The translations under genes and the position numbers were made by a program. A stretch of 26,638 bases of DNA from Perkinsus olseni (lineage: Eukaryota; Perkinsozoa; Perkinsida; Perkinsidae): NCBI GenBank assembly GCA_013115135.1, contig JABANP010000628.1, positions 1-26,638 on the forward strand, given 5' to 3'. Positions 9,624 to 18,724 of this stretch are shown in pieces (the first letter of the stretch is position 1; every line of letters begins with the position of its first letter). The notes below the pieces were generated by a model. The model ran no database searches. It saw only the letters and a program-made list of their open reading frames with translations, and was not told the origin of the DNA.

Positions 9624-9974
9624 GAGAGAGGAGCTGCTACCACTGTGACCGCGCAACCCCAACGGGAATGAAAGTGAATTATGTCTATAAGCAGACCAAC
9701 TTAGGAACTGTAGCTACTGATCGATCGATAAGGAACGCTCTGTAGCTGATTGTATGGATTGCTTGTATCTCGCATTAACCTACAAAGCGGCTTGCCGCGG
9801 AGCGTGAGTGAGTTCGCCATGTGATTGGCAATTTTTAATTGCGAACTTGTGTGTTCTGCACAAGCCCATCATGACGGTTCATCTCGGGGGCTCTGTATAT
9901 CTCGGGGGTATATCTTCTATGGAGATTCCCCATTGGTGTAGACTCGTCCGCAGCAAGAGATAACCGGAGTCAGA
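9624..9974 (+). repeat. Dispersed repeat, copy 2
   Basis: Second copy of the repeat at the window start. Sequence similarity stops after ccggagtca, where both copies enter unrelated DNA. This copy holds the empty form of the 14-nt insertion found at 91-104, with the 7-mer gatcgat followed directly by aaggaacg. Confidence 0.8.
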
Positions 9975-10090
9975 ATCTCCGGATTATACCCCGCCTCTAT
10001 GCCCATATTATGGGCCCCATAACTTACGGAACAGTGAGTCACTGTCCATGCCTCCCCATCTTCGCTTCTCGTCTCAGTCAGTCTGACTGA

Positions 10091-10141
10091 CGAAATCGGG
10101 AGTGAAGGTCTGACTGAGTCAGACCTTCACTACCGATTTCG
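10091..10141. repeat. 24-bp-arm hairpin with 3-nt loop
   Basis: The left arm 10091-10114 and right arm 10118-10141 pair at 23 of 24 positions around the loop tga. The arms start with cgaaatcgg and end with gtctgac. It sits in a larger cluster of nested palindromes (10070-10195). Nothing around it suggests a terminator or RNA gene. Confidence 0.85.
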
Positions 10142-10246
10142 TTGACGAGATCTTCAGTCTCATAGTCAGACTCTTATGATAAGAGTCATACCTCCCAGCG
10201 ACGCGTCCGCTGAGGCCACAGATATGGTGGACAAGGACCTGTAGGA

Positions 10247-10267
10247 GTGTCAAATTGACACTGTCAA
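10247..10267. repeat. Zig-zag unit, X=gtgtcaa, perfect
   Basis: X (10247-10253), base a, inverted copy 10255-10261, then tgtcaa. It lies at the 3' edge of the reverse-transcriptase fragment and overlaps its last codons. Confidence 0.85.
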
Positions 10268-10537
10268 TGAAAGGGAGTCTCCTAGCGCGTTCGTCATAAA
10301 GTTATAGAGACCGAACACGTCGTTTTCAACACGATGGACACCCAAAAAGACCGCCGGGGAAGACCGGAGACCAAACGGGAGTCGCAAATGCTGGTAGTAC
10401 ATTCCGTCAAAGTAGTTCGAAGGGTATTCCTGGTCTTCCACACGTAGCGGTATGTGGCAAAAGGCAGATGAGATGTCGGCTCCCGAGCTGAACCGAATCG
10501 GTCGCACAGATGTAGAAGCTAGAGCTCCTACATCCAA
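10250..10537 (-). pseudogene. LTR-retrotransposon reverse transcriptase fragment
   Basis: The frame contains the central RT motifs in order: GADISSAFCHIPL (the first catalytic Asp, near residue 20), then a Y-x-H-L-R strand and LPFGLRSSPAVF (the conserved PFG turn and following helix, about residues 53-64). These are typical of LTR-element RTs of the Ty3/gypsy or BEL/Pao lineages. The YxDD box, RNase H, integrase and Gag are not found nearby, and the frame ends in palindromic non-RT sequence. This is an isolated relic of about 65 informative residues. It is unrelated to the DIRS-type RT at 22.5-24.6 kb, whose motif sequences differ clearly. Confidence 0.65.
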
Positions 10538-10785
10538 AAAGACTCTTTTTACTCTTTTTTAAAGAGACTAATACAATACTGTAATTGCAACTCACGCGCC
10601 TTTGCCTAAGCTGAAAAACTGCCACAGAAGACTGAATTCAATGAGGCTCATTACGGAAAGGAACCTCCTGCAACTTGTTCCCTGTTCGCCACGAAATTGC
10701 TCCCGCTTTGTTCTATTCCTTGCGTCCTCAGATGACTACAAAAAGCAGTTTACTCGACTACTGATAAGTTTGGAAGACATAGCTA

Positions 10786-11222
10786 GTTGTTTTGTAACTA
10801 TGGCCCATGAGTCATGGCAGGTAAGTGTATACAGCGAGGAAGCTGGTGCTTCAAAGCTACACAGATTTTGTGTTCAAATATTACTCACAAGAGTAGAAAA
10901 GCTAATAAGCTATAGAAAGTATCATGTACGAATAAAAACAGCTTCTCTCCGCAAATATCACCCCGGAAGGAGCCGCGACTAGTCGTGGAAATCGTGTTAT
11001 GAAACTACGGGACAGACATGATACAGCATGCTCGCGCATAGCCGACTCATCAAAAATTGTTAACTCCTAATGGTCGACACCAAAGACGATCTCCGTTAGA
11101 CAAGCCACACAGTGAAGGGTGCCGAGGTTGCTGCTCATCACTTGCTGCTGTACAGGGAGGCTTGCTACTTTCGGTCCAGGGCCAACCAGGTCACGAACAG
11201 CCCGAACGAAAGTGCCGGAGCT
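10786..11222 (+). repeat. Third, partial copy of the tandem repeat
   Basis: Matches 3366-3840 without the left half of the unit. It lacks three zig-zag insertions present in unit 2: empty sites are at 10807-10813, 10831-10837 and 11183-11189. Its flanks differ from those of the tandem pair, so it is a separate dispersal event. Confidence 0.85.
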
Positions 11223-11378
11223 GTTTTCACCGTCCAAGCCACCTGATCGTCTTGCTTTTCAGTGTCACTCAGGATTTTAGCACTCTTCCCAGCACCTACG
11301 CAGCTCGTCCACGCTCTTGCCCGCGAGAGCTCTGAGAAGCGCGAAAGCATAATCATTTGACTCATTCACCGCATATGT

Positions 11379-11399
11379 CTATCGATTCGATAGTATCGG
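11379..11399. repeat. Zig-zag unit, X=ctatcga, one mismatch
   Basis: X (11379-11385), base t, exact inverted copy 11387-11393, then tatcgg (one mismatch). Confidence 0.7.
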
Positions 11400-11787
11400 A
11401 CATAACAGGTTAATATCCCAAGCAGAGCGTAAGATCCCATCATTATCCCTGAAAAGCCATACACGGCCGAGCTGATTTTATACCAGTCCCCGAGCCATTC
11501 AACGAGCGGGGCTTAATACAGGGAAGTGCTTACTGTCCACTGGGTCTCCTGCCCTCTGCCCTCAGGGACGATCTCCGGCGATTCACCACTCGGCTCGTTG
11601 AGCGTCCTGAGAGAAATTGAATTACGAGCTGAGGGTTAGAACAGTGGGAGGAGCTTATCGGCTCGAATAATATCCGACGAATGCGAGATGCACGTGACAC
11701 TATTCTCCCATCCACATCGATTCGTTGATTCCACGAACCCCACCCCATTACCCGTTAATGGACTCCCATTCAGCCAGGGCAAACGCA

Positions 11788-11808
11788 GTCAGAAGTTCTG
11801 ACTCAGAA
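11788..11808. repeat. Zig-zag unit, X=gtcagaa, perfect
   Basis: X (11788-11794), base g, inverted copy 11796-11802, then tcagaa. Confidence 0.85.
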
Positions 11809-11990
11809 CCCTGAGAGGAAACCTCGGGAAGCACCTCCTTGCTTCTCGGAGGAACTGCCTCGCGAACCTGGTCGCGGCCGGCGGCCGCGAAGTCGCTTCC
11901 TGAGAGATGGGAAAGTCCTTCCAGCGATGGAGTATCGAAAGTCCAAGTCAGAAAAAACCGCCAATGATGATCGCGGTTTGATAACCGCGA

Positions 11991-12011
11991 ATCAGCGTCG
12001 CTGGTTCAGCG
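11991..12011. repeat. Zig-zag unit, X=atcagcg, one mismatch
   Basis: X (11991-11997), base t, inverted copy 11999-12005 with one mismatch, then exact tcagcg. Confidence 0.7.
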
Positions 12012-12109
12012 AATGATCCGTCCAGAGTGTCTTTAGTCTTGCAAAGACTGAGCGCTTAGCGCATAAACTGTATAATACGCTCTGTGTATTACATAGAGCG
12101 CGCCTAGGC

Positions 12110-12130
12110 ATACTGTTACAGTATTACTAT
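12110..12130. repeat. Zig-zag unit, X=atactgt, one mismatch
   Basis: X (12110-12116), base t, exact inverted copy 12118-12124, then tactat (one mismatch). Confidence 0.7.
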
Positions 12131-12248
12131 AAGCCGACACGAAACTCCGTTGTGTGTCGCACACATGAGAGCTTCATGTTTTTAGAATAAGGGGTCATTT
12201 CCGAATTATCAATTCAGTTTCGGATACGACCTGAGTCTTCTCGTATTA

Positions 12249-12269
12249 ATCATCACTGATGATTCATCA
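12249..12269. repeat. Zig-zag unit, X=atcatca, perfect
   Basis: X (12249-12255), base c, inverted copy 12257-12263, then tcatca. Confidence 0.85.
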
Positions 12270-13692
12270 GCCCACTCGTACCTGGTCGGACAGAGCCGGT
12301 CCTACGTCGAGAAGTGAAGCTTGAAACCATCGTACTTGAAGGAAACACTGCAGACGGACCGTAGTATCCCCGCTGATCAATTGACAACTCGTAAACAGTG
12401 AGTACAACAATCATCGCAGAATTTGGTAGCCGTATCGCATGACTCCTAGATTGCCAAATACTGGGAGTATCAGAGCGGAATTACCGGTAGTAGTGGCTGA
12501 CTAATAATCAGCGAGTTTCCTCATAACCCTATTCCTCCAGTGTGGAATAGGGTTTGAATTACCTATTCCTCATTCCTCCATCTACCCTCCTAATAACCCG
12601 AACTCACTATGAGCCATACTATCTTGGCAACCTCCGCGAGCATTGCTTTCGAAGCCACGAGTTATGGGTCCCTGCTGTAAAAGTTGATTGTACGACATAC
12701 GTTACGGGGGGCCGTAACTATGTACGGCATGCAGCGTGTTTCCATTCGTTCTCAAGAGACTACTGAAGTGACTCAAGCATCTGGAACGCAGCCGTGCTAA
12801 GACTCACTCAGACGCGCAACCAATACAATTTCGCGGAGCCACAGGGAGTAGCCTACTAGTATAACCCCATCTTACTGTCATCGTGAGTAGGAACGCTGCC
12901 CTCCACGATGATGAAAAACCCTACAGAAGGATGTCCGCTCTAACTTCACCGCTTCATGATGTAACTTGCATCCCCCGATTAATTTACGGCTCAACGAGTT
13001 TGATAAAGTATTAGTGGAAACATCTTGAGTCACTCGAAAAGATTCTGGAGCACTGGGTTCGGCTTCCTGGCAGAAGCACGGACACTAAACATTTTTGGAA
13101 GATATGACATGAATTCAGTGGAGCTGTATGAGGCCCACTAGTTGTGGCACAACTGCCGTGAGAGCATTCTCAATCAATCGTAAATGCCCTGAACACCAGG
13201 AACGGCGCTCTCAGAACGGATGATGATGAATCATGGGGACGTTCAGCATTACGCTTCCTGAAGTATTGGGTAGTTCCCAATAGCCGCGGAGAATTGTATC
13301 GTCTATGTGTTGTCATTTACACATGACCAATGGCCATTGACCATAGCAGACGATGCCTGTCCGACACGTATGGCGACGTACCTAAAGCAAGGCCATTCAC
13401 GGCACGACAGACCGGGTCCGTCAGACCCCCTTTGTCCTCACTGGTCACAGACACTCAACTCCCTTCCGCTTCCAGCGCTTAGCTTTCTCAGTCCGCCCCA
13501 AAAATAGCGCTCAGTCTTTTGGAAACATCACCCGATATCAACTTAATTACTGTATTTCGGCCTTCGTTATCGCATCGTTCTGCGTCAAACTCTGAAGCAC
13601 AAAAATGCGATAACGAGGAAAACTGAAGTTCAGAGTGACGATGCGATCTTCCAGCATGGTCTGGTGATTCGATTTGTCCGTGGCGGCTGTCG

Positions 13693-13713
13693 GTCGAGGC
13701 CCTCGACTCGAGG
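13693..13713. repeat. Zig-zag unit, X=gtcgagg, perfect
   Basis: X (13693-13699), base c, inverted copy 13701-13707, then tcgagg. Confidence 0.85.
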
Positions 13714-14041
13714 GCACTTTCACCACCTCGCGCTACTCGACAGTCTCACTGAGTGCTACACCCTGCCGGTTTGACTAACGAATATTGACCGAAGACAATA
13801 CTGTATTCCTATAAGCGGAATACAGTACTGTCTTCTGTAATAGGATATAATAGGAATCCTATTACTGTCGCTGCCTGAATATACCGTCAGTTGTGAGAAT
13901 TGTACTATTCACGGCAAGCATCGCGACCGCAATCTCTGCGTGCTCCACCCTGCTCCTTCACGAGTGGCGTCAGCTTGATACAAAAGCTTTGTAGTGTGAT
14001 CCACTATTGCAGGGCACACAGCTGGTCTCTAGTATCAACGA

Positions 14042-14062
14042 GGTCGTTTAACGACCGTCGTT
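14042..14062. repeat. Zig-zag unit, X=ggtcgtt, perfect
   Basis: X (14042-14048), base t, inverted copy 14050-14056, then gtcgtt. Another perfect unit starts 49 bp further on. Confidence 0.85.
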
Positions 14063-14090
14063 AGCTCCACCCAGTCAGCGATCGCCTTTC

Positions 14091-14111
14091 GTCGCACTGT
14101 GCGACTCGCAC
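14091..14111. repeat. Zig-zag unit, X=gtcgcac, perfect
   Basis: X (14091-14097), base t, inverted copy 14099-14105, then tcgcac. Confidence 0.85.
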
Positions 14112-14179
14112 AAAGAGTTGATAACGAGACGCGTGGCACTCCAATGACTTGAGATTGACGGAACACGAAATCACGAGTC

Positions 14180-14649
14180 TTACTCTTTGGCTGAGTTCAG
14201 CCCTGTTCCTCCTCTGAAGACTGCAATTTTCTGTATATTCTGCGTCTGTTCCATTCTCTTGAAGAGAATCACTTCTGGATGATACTCCAGGTCCTGTGAA
14301 GAACACATGAATGATTTATGATAAATCACCAAACAACAACACCGACGACGATCTGCCAACGAGCTACTCACGGCCACGGCGTGTGAGGTAGTCATTCCCC
14401 AGAGAGCAGCATTCAATCCACTGTTATTGTTACCTTCTGCATCTTATCCCAATCCTCATCCATCTTCCGTAGTCTCTCCAACTCTATCGTACGATGTTTC
14501 TGATATTTACCGAAGAAGTCGCTACCGGCCCCGGCTGAGCTGCCCTGCATCGACCTCTGCCTATCGAATACTGAAATGAAAAACAACAATGGCATTGCCA
14601 TTATGGCAATAGTCATCATAGAGAATGAGTCAAAGAGGAACACGAACAT
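14180..14649 (-). CDS. Putative small membrane protein, two exons
   Basis: Exon 1 (14649-14434) opens with a hydrophobic segment rich in Met, Ile, Leu and Phe (about residues 1-28), then a Gly/Ser linker and a charged helix (TIELERLRKMDEDWDKMQK). It ends at a GTAACA donor in phase 0. The acceptor ttcttcacag at 14294 opens exon 2 (14293-14180) in the same phase, adding 37 residues that start DLEYHPEVILFKRMEQ. The product is about 109 residues, with an N-terminal membrane anchor and a polar tail. A stop lies upstream of the ATG in frame, so this start is reasonable unless another exon precedes it. A perfect zig-zag unit sits within the anchor codons and a near-perfect one in exon 2, which weakens the call. 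No family recognised. Confidence 0.4.
14254..14274. repeat. Zig-zag unit, X=ttctctt, one mismatch
   Basis: X (14254-14260), base g, exact inverted copy 14262-14268, then tcactt (one mismatch). It is inside exon 2 of the putative membrane-protein gene. Confidence 0.65.
14588..14608. repeat. Zig-zag unit, X=aatggca, perfect
   Basis: X (14588-14594), base t, inverted copy 14596-14602, then atggca. It overlaps the codons for the IAIMAMPLL part of the predicted membrane segment. Confidence 0.85.
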
Positions 14650-14774
14650 AACGCTACTTCATGTTGACCAAAATGCTACTCTAGCTGTCAGTAGCACTAC
14701 CCTCAGTATTACCAGGTCGTTTGGGATTGTTCTTGTAATTATCCATAGCCTCTTGTGATTCCATTGCTGATGAT

Positions 14775-15197
14775 TTACTTGATGGTACGTTGATAATTAT
14801 ACCTGTCATCATCATAACCAACATAAGTGCAAGGACTAGTAGTACTACTGGGATTACCGTCTCTTGTTATTATGGCATCACTATCCTTCTCACTGTTAAC
14901 AACAGGATTGTGCTGCAGCCCCTCTGACAGCTGTTCGACTGATGAGGATGATGACGCCATGGTGATGATGATGCGAACGACGACAACACTCGTAGACGGC
15001 AATGTCATTGATGTACTGTATACAACACTGATAACACAACTATGGATGATCATGATAACAAGAATGACTACTATCATTGTGATGGACGATGATGATGATA
15101 GTTGCGAGCGACAAGAAAACCCGCCATCATAGCTCCGATCATAACGACAACGACCCTGTAGATTGGTCATGTCAGTCGAGTATGATGATGATGACAA
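14775..15197 (-). CDS. Low-complexity frame with one possible membrane helix
   Basis: A 140-codon frame with a Ser-rich start, a hydrophobic run of about 25 residues (near 37-65, containing TMIVVILVIMI) and a polar tail. Much of the DNA is atg/gat-type simple repeat, which produces Ser, Met, Ile and Val codons without selection. A GT donor just before the last codons could join it to the exon starting AMESQEAMDNY around 14744-14785 and so to the membrane-protein gene downstream, but I could not find a phase-consistent junction. Function unknown. Confidence 0.25.
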   Translation of the reverse strand: MSSSSYSTDMTNLQGRCRYDRSYDGGFSCRSQLSSSSSITMIVVILVIMIIHSCVISVVYSTSMTLPSTSVVVVRIIITMASSSSSVEQLSEGLQHNPVVNSEKDSDAIITRDGNPSSTTSPCTYVGYDDDRYNYQRTIK

Positions 15198-15396
15198 TGA
15201 TGACGTGTATAGAAACTATCTAAAAGGTCTCATGGTCGTAGATGCTAACCATCTCGACCGACGACCATGATGATTCTATCCCTATTCATCATCAGGAGTG
15301 GCAGCAGTGGCGTCATTAGTATGATTCCTGATGATAGTAGCACATGTGTAGCATGACGATGCTGATGCATGAGAGTCAGACGGTTTTACTTTAATC

Positions 15397-15446
15397 CTGT
15401 GTTATTGATTCTACCTCCGTCTACACTACCGTCTTGAGCATCAGTC
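15397..15446 (-). repeat. Partial duplicate of an exon-intron junction
   Basis: About 50 bp match 16839-16888 with roughly six differences. The shared piece is the end of an exon on the minus strand plus the start of its intron. No copy of the following GHLFD exon is found here, so this duplicate is a broken gene piece. Confidence 0.6.
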
Positions 15447-16630
15447 CTGCTTTCGCCCGATGTGTATCTGGTAAGGATGCACAATATATGATAATAATGC
15501 CCAATGATGTACAATATTCAGTGATAGTACATCATTAGGATCATCATGGGGTTTTCACTGAAAAGTGCATCAAGATTGTAGACTGCCGAATTCGCCGAAT
15601 TCCCGAATTCAATTCGGGACTCCGTGAGAGCAGTGGATAATCCACAAGACTCTACCCACTTACCCTCGCAACTCTGCCCACTCTTTGAGAAGCATCAGAC
15701 TCACCGCTCGAGGTGGAAGGCTCGAATCCGCAGCCAGAATCTCTGGACGTCGCCGCCTCACAAAGGCGACGACTCTCTCAACTGAGAATGAGAAGACATT
15801 CACTACCAACGAGAAATGACGAGAAGGTCTTTTCGTCCCGGATGGATCATCCGCATACCTTCTGCGTCCTCCGTGGCCATTGGTCAGAAAAAACTGAATC
15901 CATGTGGGGTTGCGTTCTGAACTGAATTGCGTAGATAAGATTCGCATTTTCGACTGGTGGATGATCAGTGGTGAGCAAGTCACTGTGAATATTTTTTAAC
16001 TTCGCGTCTGAAGCTCTAACTCGGAACACATTCCTGAATGTAGTCGGACTCGGTCTCACGCTGGTAACGAGATGTTACCTGGTCCAGCGTACACTTCTGT
16101 CATCAGAAGAGGGGACCACAGTCTTCGAATCCGAGACTCCGACTACTCAGAACCGATTTGGGATCTGAGGGTCAGATTCTGAGCTAGCTGTGGGTGATAT
16201 ACTCAATCAGCTAATATCAGGTAGTTAAGGCATTCACAGAAAAATATCGATCCGTAAGCATTCACCAGAACTCATGGCAACCCCTGCAAATGATAGGGCC
16301 TACAGGATGATGGTGCATTCTGTATTGAATGACTCCGCACAAGATGCATCGTACAGCATCATGACTTTGACTCATCATCACTCAATAAGTCAACTAAGTT
16401 TCCATGAGAGTATATACCAACTGCATAATGCATGACGGGTGCGTTGCGAGATATAACGTAACAATGCCGAGCCTACTAATTGACTATCACTCAACTCTAG
16501 AGTCATCTGAAAGCCACTCATCAACGACTCACTCATGACACGAGACAATAATATGGAAGAATCAGTCTCCGTATCTCATGCATCTCGGTCGGTGCATAGG
16601 TCAGATTCAGAAGCAAGGATACCCCTGCGG
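15447..16630. other. No supported gene
   Basis: Frames of up to 107 codons occur on the minus strand (15660-15983) but show no motif or phase-consistent splicing that I could find. AATTC-rich palindromes lie at 15588-15620. A long inverted repeat (aatgatgtac with its complement) lies at 15502-15536. Confidence 0.5.
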
Positions 16631-17007
16631 CTAAGTCCAGCTTGTAGCAGGCCGGTCGGCAGATGTACAAACGTAGCCTACTGAGGGTAGCACATCATGT
16701 GCTACACTCTTATGCTCTTCAACAATATCCAATACTGAGTTTACCAATTGTGAATCAAATAAATGACCGCGTAGTATGATAGTTGTAGTATTATCGTTAT
16801 GACCTGAAAACGATAACATTACTACCCATCCCAGATGGCTGTGTTATTGATCCTACCTCCGTCTAGATCATCGTCTTGGGCATCAGTCTTATCAGCTGAT
16901 ACATCTCCAGTAGCATTCAACGGGCTGCCTTCTGCTGGCATCGGTCGCCCATCTCTGCTTCTGCCGCTCGTGCTGCTCCTTTCAAGGATGGACCCAATAA
17001 TGATGGT
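16631..17007 (-). CDS. LOR/SDH linker-like exons (saccharopine pathway type)
   Basis: Exon 1 (17007-16857, after a TAG acceptor) is polar and acidic near its end. A 53-nt GT-AG intron (16856-16804) in phase 1 joins it to exon 2, which reads HNDNTTTIILRGHLFDSQ followed by LVNSVLDIVEE and a hydrophobic strand ending PSVG. The pattern of beta strand, GHLFD, helix and VG resembles the linker domain between lysine-ketoglutarate reductase and saccharopine dehydrogenase in LKR/SDH enzymes (and archaeal LOR/SDH proteins), which degrade lysine. Exon 2 ends at a GTAGGC donor (16681) or at the stop at 16631. I found neither the Rossmann domain of the dehydrogenase downstream nor the reductase upstream, so this is either an orphan domain or a gene remnant. 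Confidence 0.45.
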
Positions 17008-17109
17008 CTATTATTTCGTACTTGCCCGGTATGTACCTGACGGAGACAATAACAGTAATAGTAATATTATGGGCTATGACGATTGGCATATTACACCCAT
17101 CATTCTATG

Positions 17110-17573
17110 AGCCAATAGATAGCTTTCGAAACCCGAATTCATCACCAGCAAAGAGTAAAAGGGGCAACCATCTGATCGGCCAACTCGTACTCGATTTAGC
17201 CCTGACAGCTGGTGTCTTACATAGTGGCGCAAATTAATCCGCTCATAACAACTGCCCGAGAGAGCTCGACCTTGTCGATGAGAAATTGGGATTTAGAATA
17301 CAGTAAAAGTAGAGTAACCAATAGTGTTCCATAATAGAACACTGAGAACAGGTCCCTTGAACACTAATAGAACTCCTATCAATGTTTGCAATAGCATGAA
17401 GCGCCACGCTTATTCCACCATGGAACGGGAGTCTAATCTAAAGTCCCCTTTCATCACTTATGCCAGTAGTCTGATAGGAAGCATGGTACGAAGTATTCAT
17501 GAAGAGTAGCTGGAGTAAAAGACCGTCCAATTATAACTATCTGACGCAAGGGCGGAGGGGCTAGAAATGGTAT
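17110..17573. other. No supported gene
   Basis: A plus-strand frame reading GQLVLDLALTAGVLHSGAN (about 17179-17237) looks protein-like but has no clear splice junctions or relatives that I recognise. The rest has no frame of interest. Confidence 0.4.
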
Positions 17574-18228
17574 TCAATTGTGCTGTGGTTGCTGCTGCTG
17601 ATCAAATAACATTCTCAGCTCCTTTAGAGAGACCTTTACATCATCCAGTACTGAGAGGAGATTACCTGAGGGAGGAAGTAACAGATACCTAAGACGATGA
17701 TGAGTATCATTACGCCGATCGATCTTCTGAGCATCCGCCATGATGGTGATAACCAAAGGATTGTCTGTAGCCTGCAGCAACTGTTTGCCGTCACCATAGC
17801 CCGCAAGTACGAACGAGCATGCGCCGAACTCTGGCAGCTTCATACACTGAAATGATGATGACGACCACATGCTTCGTGGAGATGGTGGGGGTAACAGCGG
17901 ATATGCACACTCCTCATACTGCCCCACCTGATCGCTGGTAAGTGAGAATATGGTCGTTAGTATTTGCTCATCCGACTGTTCGTCGTTCGACGGCTTAGTT
18001 GATGGAGCTGACCACGATGAATGATGAGTCACTACAGCACTGAATGAGTGAGAATATTACCAGATAGTATCTCGACACCCTCACGATCGGCAATGGTTAT
18101 TGATTCGATACCGTCGACACTACAATAACAATACTACAGCAGATGATCCAACTCTCCATGAGCAGTACTAACCTTGTCACTACATTGCCTATGAACTCCT
18201 GGATGGTAGTCGCGGTGGTGGCGGCCAT
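17574..18228 (-). CDS. Hypothetical two-exon gene
   Basis: Exon 1 runs from the ATG at 18228 to 18173 (MAATTATTIQEFIGNVVT plus two bases) and ends at a GTTAGT donor. The acceptor cattcag at 18040 completes the split codon in phase 2 and opens a continuous frame of about 155 codons to the stop at 17574. The product is about 173 residues. It has a Ser/Pro-rich middle, a QILTTIFSLTSDQ helix near residue 45, a more hydrophobic block (CSFVLAGYGDGKQLLQATDN) and a C-terminal amphipathic helix ending in a Gln run. I do not recognise the family. Further introns inside exon 2 are possible. Confidence 0.5.
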
Positions 18229-18375
18229 CAACGATGATAACAAGAAAAACTAACCTCGACTATTGGGTATTACAACACAACAACATCAGGCGTGTACAGT
18301 ACATGGCAGTGAGCATAAGCATGCTGAGCTGCTGCTGCTTCCAGTCAAGGAGTGGACCATTCCTGATTATCACCA

Positions 18376-18516
18376 TCATACTCCTTCCGCAAAGTCGAAC
18401 GTTTGTGGTTGTACTCGGCCTTGATCATCAATGTCCGCTTTCATGCCGGACTCAGCCCCACCGACCAGAGTGAGTATAGTGAGCAGGATGGTAGTGCTGA
18501 TGATGAAGATACGCAT
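18376..18516 (-). CDS. Signal-peptide exon of a secreted or membrane protein
   Basis: From the ATG at 18516 the frame encodes a textbook signal peptide: MRIF, then an Ile/Leu/Thr hydrophobic core to about residue 19, and a plausible signal-peptidase site after GGAES. About 23 polar residues follow (MKADIDDQGRVQP and onward). The coding frame runs to GTATGATG, which reads as a donor in phase 0 just before an in-frame stop. This is probably the first exon of a secreted protein whose later exons I could not place. The upstream Met 23 codons earlier would put the hydrophobic core internally and is less likely. Confidence 0.5.
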   Translation of the reverse strand: MRIFIISTTILLTILTLVGGAESGMKADIDDQGRVQPQTFDFAEGV

Positions 18517-18724
18517 TTTAATGAGGAGGGGCCTACGAGAGGAGAGAATGGGACAAGAACTCAAAGCAGCACGAGCAAAGATCATAGTGGTATAACGTCA
18601 TGTTGTACACAGTACAACGAGCAGCATGCCATATAGTACCTGGAGCGAGCAACAGACCCATAACTCGCTGTGCATCACTATCATTCCTGTTACTACATGC
18701 ATTATGTGAAGACTGCTTCGTGTA

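Larger units (their letters stand above)
11223..14040. other. No recognisable gene; dense short inverted repeats
   Basis: No frame above about 75 codons shows family features. The stretch has an unusual density of adjacent inverted repeats, for example around 11870-11890, 12529-12556, 13560-13606 and 13790-13865, and five zig-zag units. I see no RNA gene or terminal inverted repeat that would define a single mobile element. Confidence 0.6.

Noticed and set aside
1..14600. CRISPR array or ordinary tandem repeat as an explanation for the repeated palindromes
   Set aside because: There is no shared repeat sequence or regular spacing. Only the geometry is shared, with a different 7-mer each time.
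84..14608. hAT or other transposon excision footprints as the source of the 14-nt units
   Set aside because: Footprints can be palindromic, but they vary in length and normally show an 8-bp target duplication for hAT. A constant full 7-nt inverted copy with one centre base and a 6-nt direct copy does not fit. Not excluded entirely.
14941..15200. atg/gat-rich plus-strand frame (14827-15132)
   Set aside because: Simple-sequence composition gives open frames on both strands. No motif supports it.
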